From an uncultured Ruminococcus sp. (GTDB lineage Bacteria > Bacillota > Clostridia > Oscillospirales > Ruminococcaceae): a stretch of DNA of 11,816 nt. This document shows positions 7,874-11,816 of the stretch, piece after piece. Both the position numbers and the translations under genes were made by a program. The first letter of the stretch is position 1; each line of letters begins with the position of its first letter. A model generated the notes under the pieces. That model was not told the DNA's origin. It saw nothing but the letters and a program-made list of their open reading frames with translations, and ran no database searches. The stretch is from NCBI GenBank assembly GCA_946183385.1, contig CAMHBN010000036.1, positions 1-11,816 of the forward strand. Reading direction: 5' to 3'.

Positions 7874-9264
7874 TTACGTTCAGCCAGCCTCAGCAGAACC
7901 TCATAGACGATATGCTCATGGACGCGTTCAGAGAGCGCCCCGAGCTCGAGCAGTGGGCAAATGAGCAGTACGAGCCAATCATAATCAAGAATCTCGAAAA
8001 CGTTCAGGGCGACGAGCGCGACGTTATCATGTTCTCTATCGGCTACGGTCCCGACAAGGAGGGCAAGGTCAGCATGAACTTCGGTCCTCTCAACCGCGAC
8101 GGCGGCTGGAGACGTCTCAATGTCGCGATATCGCGCTCGAAGTGCCAGATGATAGTGTTCTCCGTCATCACTCCCGAGATGATTGACCTCTCGCGCACAC
8201 GCTCCGACGGCGTGGAGGGACTTAAAGGCTTCCTCGAATTCGCAGCCAAGGGCAGGAGCGCTCTCGCCGTAAGAGGCAACACCTCCGCAAAGACTGCCGA
8301 TTTCAGCGGCGTACTCGCAGAGGAGCTCCGCAAGCACGGCTACACAGCTAATACTGCGGTGGGCTGCTCCGACTTCAAGATTGACGTTGCAGTCGCCGCC
8401 CCCGAGGATACCACGAAGTACATACTCGGCATAAACTGCGGCACCAAGTCCAACTACTTAAACGGCACCGCCAAGGACAGGCACCTCTCGCAGTCGTCGG
8501 TTCTGCGCGGTCTCGGCTGGAACACGATGAACGTCTATATCCTCGACTGGCTCGACAACAAGGACAAGGTCATCAAGAAGATAGAGGACGAAATTGCCGC
8601 GATAATCGAGCGCAGAAATGCGCCTCCAGAGGCTGTCAGGGACGAGCCCAAGCCGCAGAAGCAGGAGCTCGTCTTCGAGACCGAGGAGGTAAGTCCGCTC
8701 GCCGAGAGATGTGAAAAGTTCAAGCCGTTCAAGGTCAAGGAATACGGCAAGAGCGAGGCTTTCAACGAGACGGGCGAGGTCAAGATAATCAAGTGCGTCA
8801 AGGATATCCTCGCAGCTGAGGCTCCCGTAAGCAGGACGGCTCTAACGAAGAAGCTGTTCGCGTGCTTCGGCGTGGCGAGGACTACTCCCAACACCAAGGC
8901 GACTGCCGATTCCGCGATAGAGAAGTGCGGCGCTGTCGTTACCAAGGCGGGTGAGAACGACTTCCTGTGGCTGCCCGACCAGACTCCCGCAAGCTACGAT
9001 ATCTGCCGCGCGAACTGCTCCGACGAGGACAGACGCTCGATGGACGAGATCGCTCCCGAGGAGATAGCCGCCGGTATCAAGCTGATAATGTCCGAGCAGA
9101 TAGCTATGCTCCGCGACGACCTTATCCGCGAGACAGCTCACCTCTTCGGCTTCACGCGCGTGACTCCCACTATAGAGACCGCCGTTTCGCTCGGCATTCG
9201 CGAGGCTAAGAAGCGCGGATTTGTGGAGTTCTCGGAGGACGGAAGAATAAGCTATACCGAATAA
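7585..9264 (+). CDS. C-terminal fragment: SF1 helicase motifs, Vsr/DUF559-like nuclease, DUF3320
   Basis: This frame of 559 residues is counted from a GTG at 7585; true homology begins slightly earlier, so it is a continuation and not a native start. Visible are WHYRSQHESL (17-26), ENVQGDERD (138-146), VAISRS (180-185, Arg184 as arginine finger), then a nuclease-like region (about 240-345) with KIDVAV (Asp267), LGINCG (281-286) and a KDRHLSQSSVLRGLGW stretch. DUF3320-type sequence follows (about 490-545: EEIAAGIKLIM, LRDDLIRETAHLFGF). The upstream AGGAAG is a poor ribosome binding site and the upstream fragment stops 289 bases inside this frame, so independent translation is doubtful. Family members with this order act on nucleic acid, and some are anti-phage proteins. 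Confidence 0.8.
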   Translation: MLDDCLALSMPQEHLLWHYRSQHESLIAYSNAKYYDNKLFTFPSPDDQISEVSWVHVEGFYDKSSTRTNKAEAKAIVDEISRRLEDPKLRKLSIGVVTFSQPQQNLIDDMLMDAFRERPELEQWANEQYEPIIIKNLENVQGDERDVIMFSIGYGPDKEGKVSMNFGPLNRDGGWRRLNVAISRSKCQMIVFSVITPEMIDLSRTRSDGVEGLKGFLEFAAKGRSALAVRGNTSAKTADFSGVLAEELRKHGYTANTAVGCSDFKIDVAVAAPEDTTKYILGINCGTKSNYLNGTAKDRHLSQSSVLRGLGWNTMNVYILDWLDNKDKVIKKIEDEIAAIIERRNAPPEAVRDEPKPQKQELVFETEEVSPLAERCEKFKPFKVKEYGKSEAFNETGEVKIIKCVKDILAAEAPVSRTALTKKLFACFGVARTTPNTKATADSAIEKCGAVVTKAGENDFLWLPDQTPASYDICRANCSDEDRRSMDEIAPEEIAAGIKLIMSEQIAMLRDDLIRETAHLFGFTRVTPTIETAVSLGIREAKKRGFVEFSEDGRISYTE

Positions 9265-9265
9265 A

Positions 9266-9337
9266 TGTAGGGGGGCGATGCCTACATCGCCCCGTCAGAT
9301 ATGTGCCGTTTGCGGGCGGATAATATCCGCCCCTACA
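9266..9337. repeat. Two-hairpin intergenic repeat, copy C
   Basis: Beginning 1 base after the helicase-nuclease stop, this 72-base element starts TGTAGGGG and ends CCCCTACA in inverted orientation. The first hairpin is GGGGCGATG-CCTA-CATCGCCCC (9272-9293, 9-base perfect stem). The second is GGGCGGATAATATCCGCCC (9314-9332), identical to copy B. With both ends inverted it looks like a small MITE-like unit. It occupies most of the gap before murT; the first hairpin could slow polymerase, but no T-tract follows. Confidence 0.8.
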
Positions 9338-9366
9338 GCGGCAATTTAAACGAAAGAAGCGATAAA

Positions 9367-10710
9367 TTGAACAGACTTCTCATACTCATAGGTAAAATTA
9401 TCGTCGGCGTACTGCGCCTCCTCGGGCGCAACGCGGGCAATCTGCCGGGCATTGTACTGTGGCACCTCACAAGCGGTAAATGCTGCAAGATGTTCAGGGT
9501 GGACTGCCCGATAATCGCCGTAACAGGCACGAACGGCAAGACCTCCGTCACAAACTGCGTGGCTCAGCTGTTCGAGCAAAGCGGCAAGAAGATAATCATC
9601 AACAAGGAGGGCAACAACCTCGACACGGGTATCTGCTCCCTCCTGCTCCGCCACTGCGACGGCGCGGGCAAGGTCAACGCCGACTATCTCATTCTCGAAA
9701 CGGACGAAAGCCACGTACCCGTGGTGTACTCGCAGCTGAAGCTCGAGACGCTCGTGGTGCTCGACTTCTTCCGCGACCAGCTCGACCGCAACGGCGAGAT
9801 GGAGACGCTTATACAGAAGATAAACGGCTTCTGCAAGACCTTCGGCGGCAACCTCATTCTCAACGGCGACGACCCGAATACCGCACGTCTCGGCAAAGCT
9901 AATCCGAGCAGTCAGAATGTCAAATACTTCCGCGCGGACAGATACGCATTCGCGACCGAGAAGATCTTCGAGGCGTCCGAGGGAAGGTTCTGTCCGTTCT
10001 GCGGCGAGCCGCTCGTGTACGAGTTCTACCAGTATTCGCACATCGGCAGATTCGCCTGCCCGAAGTGCGGCTTCGGCAATTACGATCCCTACGTCACGGC
10101 GGGCGGCATTGACCTCGAAAAGCCTGTGTTTACGGTTGACGGGCACGAATACTCGCCCAAGCTCAACAGTATCTACAACGTCTACAATATGACCGCGGTC
10201 GCGGCGGTGGCGAAGCTCTACGGAATCGAGCAGTGCGTCACCGACAACGTAATCTCCAACTACACCGTCAATAACGGGCGCATGGAGACGTTCACGCTCG
10301 GGGACAGGCTCACCACCCTCAACCTCGCGAAAAATCCCGTCGGAGCAAATATGACCCTCCGCGTGATGAACGAGATGAAGGGCGAAAAGGAGCTCCTGTT
10401 CGTGCTCAACGACAACGTCGCGGACGGTCTCGACGTGTCGTGGATATGGGACATCAATTTCAGCATTTTCGAGCGCGTCACCCGCGTAGTTACATCGGGT
10501 ACGCGCGCTTACGACATCGCCGTGCGCATTAAGTGCTCGGGCTATGACGCTGCGAATATCGTCGTGCGCCCCGACCTCGACGAGGCTGTGGCGGAGCTCG
10601 CCTCCACGGAGGGACGCAAGTTCGTCATCGCGAACTACACCGCCGTCCAGCCCACGCGCGCCGCGCTGAAGCGCTATATTTCGAGCAACGGAGGTAAGTG
10701 CGATGAGTGA
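9367..10710 (+). CDS. murT: MurT, Mur-ligase-like subunit of lipid II isoglutaminyl synthase
   Basis: With GatD this protein amidates the alpha-carboxyl of D-glutamate in lipid II, using ATP and glutamine-derived ammonia at the inner membrane face. The 447 residues contain the Mur ligase ATP loop GTNGKTS (54-60), the zinc-ribbon insertion CPFC (Cys209, Cys212) and CPKC (Cys231, Cys234), and NNGRMET in the central domain. The C-terminal MurT domain has DGLDVSWIWD (353-362), the region supplying the catalytic Asp of the family. The TTG at 9367-9369 is chosen because homology begins at NRLLILIGKI. The only in-frame ATG upstream (9301) would translate the repeat. The purine-rich GAAAGAAG before TTG is a weak binding site. 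It overlaps gatD by 8 bases. No clear promoter lies in the gap, so read-through from the helicase-nuclease promoter is possible. Confidence 0.95.
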   Translation: MNRLLILIGKIIVGVLRLLGRNAGNLPGIVLWHLTSGKCCKMFRVDCPIIAVTGTNGKTSVTNCVAQLFEQSGKKIIINKEGNNLDTGICSLLLRHCDGAGKVNADYLILETDESHVPVVYSQLKLETLVVLDFFRDQLDRNGEMETLIQKINGFCKTFGGNLILNGDDPNTARLGKANPSSQNVKYFRADRYAFATEKIFEASEGRFCPFCGEPLVYEFYQYSHIGRFACPKCGFGNYDPYVTAGGIDLEKPVFTVDGHEYSPKLNSIYNVYNMTAVAAVAKLYGIEQCVTDNVISNYTVNNGRMETFTLGDRLTTLNLAKNPVGANMTLRVMNEMKGEKELLFVLNDNVADGLDVSWIWDINFSIFERVTRVVTSGTRAYDIAVRIKCSGYDAANIVVRPDLDEAVAELASTEGRKFVIANYTAVQPTRAALKRYISSNGGKCDE

Positions 10711-11446
10711 GATAAGGATTCTCCATATGTATGCGGATATGCTCGACCTCTACGGCGACGGCGGCAATATGGAAATTATCAGGTACCGCTGCGAAAAGCG
10801 CGGTATAAACTGCGTTATCGACAAGTATTCCATAGACTCGGCTATGCCCGATTTTGGCAGCTATGACGTCATCTACATCGGCGGCGGCGCTGACCTCGAG
10901 CAGCAGCACATCTCCGCCGACCTGCTCAAATGCAGGGACGGCATCAAAGCCGCCTACGAGAAGGGGACTTTCCTCTTTCTCATCTGCGGAGGCTACCAGC
11001 TCATGGGCAAATACTACCGCGACGCCGACGGCAACGAAATTGCGGGACTGGGTCTGTTTGACTACTACACCGTTGCTCCGTCGAGCCGCAAAAAACGCTG
11101 TATCGGCAATGTCGTGATACGCACCGACTTCACGGGCGCGACCGTGGACGTGGTCGGCTTCGAGAACCACGGCGGTCAGACGCAGGACGTGAAAACTCCG
11201 CTCGGCGAGGTGCTCTGCGGAAACGGAAACTGCTCGAAAAGCCGGTTTGAAGGCTACTTCGAGAAAAACGTCATCGCGACCTATATGCACGGTCCGTGCC
11301 TTTCGAAAAACCCCGAGATTTCGGACTATATCATCGGCTACTGCCTCGACAGAAGGAACGTCTCGCACGTGGAGCTTGCACCGCTCGACGATAAGCTCGA
11401 GCTCGACTGCCGACGCGTTATGACCGAATGGCTGCTCAAAAAATAG
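10703..11446 (+). CDS. gatD: GatD, glutamine amidotransferase subunit of lipid II isoglutaminyl synthase
   Basis: GatD hydrolyses glutamine and passes ammonia to MurT for D-glutamate amidation of the peptidoglycan precursor, a modification that aids cross-linking. The 247 residues match the CobB/CobQ-type class I amidotransferase family: ADMLDLYGDGGN near the N-terminus, IGGGADLEQQ, nucleophile Cys95 in LICGGYQLMG, GFENHGG in the middle, and the catalytic His196 in YMHGP. Both positions match the S. aureus enzyme closely (Cys94, His189). The ATG at 10703 sits inside the end of murT (ATGAGTGA) and has GGAGGT at 10690-10695, so the two subunits are translationally coupled as usual. The TAG stop is followed by a short gap without a classical terminator. 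Confidence 0.96.
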   Translation: MSEIRILHMYADMLDLYGDGGNMEIIRYRCEKRGINCVIDKYSIDSAMPDFGSYDVIYIGGGADLEQQHISADLLKCRDGIKAAYEKGTFLFLICGGYQLMGKYYRDADGNEIAGLGLFDYYTVAPSSRKKRCIGNVVIRTDFTGATVDVVGFENHGGQTQDVKTPLGEVLCGNGNCSKSRFEGYFEKNVIATYMHGPCLSKNPEISDYIIGYCLDRRNVSHVELAPLDDKLELDCRRVMTEWLLKK

Positions 11447-11460
11447 TCCTTTTGTGTTAT

Positions 11461-11589
11461 AAGATAAATCGGAATTTGCCGCCAAGCGGGCGGCGGCGCG
11501 GTTCGCGCTGTCGCTCGCAAGCTTGCTTACTCTTTTCAGTGCGGGAGTGTGATTCCGCGAATGACACTTATTAAGATAAATCAGAATTT
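11461..11589 (+). repeat. Direct repeat flanking a GC-rich segment
   Basis: AAGATAAATCGGAATTT (11461-11477) recurs as AAGATAAATCAGAATTT (11573-11589), 16 of 17 bases equal, each preceded by a TTAT. The 95 bases between them are GC-rich and contain a GCCGCC-AAGCG-GGCGGC hairpin (11478-11494) and the palindrome GCAAGCTTGC (11517-11526). No open frame or promoter was convincing. Together with bases 11447-11460 and 11590-11601 this is all that separates gatD from the last gene. Confidence 0.7.
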
Positions 11590-11601
11590 AGAGGTGATAG
11601 T

Positions 11602-11816
11602 ATGGATAATCCTATAGAAATATTGGGCAAAATCAAAAGCAGAGAAGATTTTATCGGATTCATGCGGCTTTACATACCTATGATACGGGATTTGTCTGTA
11701 AGAGATTATTTGGATTCGCTTACAGCGTGGGCGGAGGATATGGACGGATATTACAGTAATATCGGAAAAGAGGTTCCGAAAGGTATAAACTGGGATTTTA
11801 TAGCAACGTTACTTTA
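11602..11816 (+). CDS. Partial DUF7660-like protein, runs off the right edge
   Basis: Seventy-one codons are visible, without a stop before the window ends. The ATG at 11602 has AGAGGTGAT just upstream, a good binding site. The product is acidic and soluble in appearance. The stretch WAEDMDGYYSNIGKEVP (43-59) followed by INWDF (62-66) matches the pattern of DUF7660 proteins (WAEDMDGYY, then P-x-NI-x-W). That family has no established function; members can occur as small orphan genes or near toxin-immunity clusters. Codon use is AT-richer (TTA, ATA, TTT, AGA) than in the neighbouring genes, suggesting a different origin. The family call rests on the motif alone. Confidence 0.7.
   Translation, partial: MDNPIEILGKIKSREDFIGFMRLYIPMIRDLSVRDYLDSLTAWAEDMDGYYSNIGKEVPKGINWDFIATLL

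Larger units (their letters stand above)
3545..9264 (+). pseudogene. Internally deleted DUF4011 helicase-nuclease gene (Hhe-like), reconstructed extent
   Basis: The two open frames in this interval are parts of one gene. The upstream frame is homologous up to the end of IARGENV (about 7567), and the downstream frame continues the same family from KEDLESVLDDCLAL (about 7567). Family members carry about 27 residues between these points, including the GDPKQMPPTSFF-type helicase motif; here they are absent. The frame change implies that the missing length is 1 more than a multiple of 3, for example 79 or 82 bases. The intact product would be about 1,930 residues. A deletion in the genome and an assembly collapse are both possible. 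Family spacing is recalled, not aligned here. Confidence 0.8.

Noticed and set aside
7459..8337. Leftward open frame of 292 codons across the helicase C-terminal part
   Set aside because: It lies opposite sequence with helicase motifs V and VI in the correct frame. Its composition is that of a shadow frame and it has no binding site.
9272..9293. Rho-independent terminator after the helicase-nuclease gene
   Set aside because: The 9-base stem is strong but GTCAGAT follows instead of a T-tract, and the same hairpin type is part of the repeat family.
11..9337. CRISPR array
   Set aside because: The repeated palindromes are kilobases apart and lie singly in separate gaps, with no regular spacers or cas genes.
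9301..9369. ATG at 9301 as the start of murT
   Set aside because: It would translate the palindromic repeat into protein, has no binding site and adds residues that relatives lack.
11478..11494. Rho-independent terminator after gatD
   Set aside because: The GCCGCC/GGCGGC stem is not followed by a T-run, so intrinsic termination cannot be supported.

Overview
The window looks like a chromosomal segment of a GC-rich Gram-positive anaerobe of the class Clostridia, most likely Oscillospiraceae/Ruminococcus-like. This is inferred from a murT-gatD pair, a DUF896 (YnzC-type) small protein, a B12-binding radical SAM protein paired with its 'radical SAM-linked' partner, strong AAGGAGG-type ribosome binding sites, and dispersed intergenic palindromes ending in CCCCTACA. 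No ribosomal RNA, tRNA, CRISPR array or transposase gene was seen.

Left part (1-3340) is a leftward operon of four genes, read from right to left: a DUF896 protein, cytidine deaminase (cdd), a B12-binding-domain radical SAM protein (TIGR03960-like) and its radical SAM-linked partner (TIGR03936-like). A good promoter lies at 3311-3339. The genes overlap by 4 bases (DUF896/cdd) and 26 bases (the radical SAM pair). A palindromic repeat separates the two halves. A perfect Shine-Dalgarno sequence at the extreme left edge, on the minus strand, predicts that another leftward gene begins just outside the window.

Middle part (3440-9264) is one very large rightward gene behind a clear promoter (TTGTAA-17-TATAAT). 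It encoded a protein of about 1,930 residues: N-terminal beta-rich domain, transglutaminase-like domain with Cys and His, DUF4011, superfamily 1 helicase, Vsr/DUF559-like nuclease domain and DUF3320. This resembles the single-protein DUF4011-helicase-Vsr (Hhe) anti-phage architecture. The gene is broken at about 7567: roughly 80 bases, including the helicase motif between Walker B and the WHYRS motif, are missing and the frame shifts. As given, it yields a 1,442-residue fragment with a nonsense tail and an overlapping open frame for the C-terminal part.

Right part (9265-11446) holds murT and gatD, overlapping by 8 bases. Together they amidate the D-glutamate of lipid II. After 155 bases that contain a 17-base direct repeat, an AT-richer gene starts (11602) and runs off the right edge. 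Its WAEDMDGYY motif suggests a DUF7660 protein.

The main points of interest are the internally deleted defence-like helicase-nuclease, the two-hairpin repeat family that occupies four of the main intergenic gaps, and the direct repeat near the right edge.
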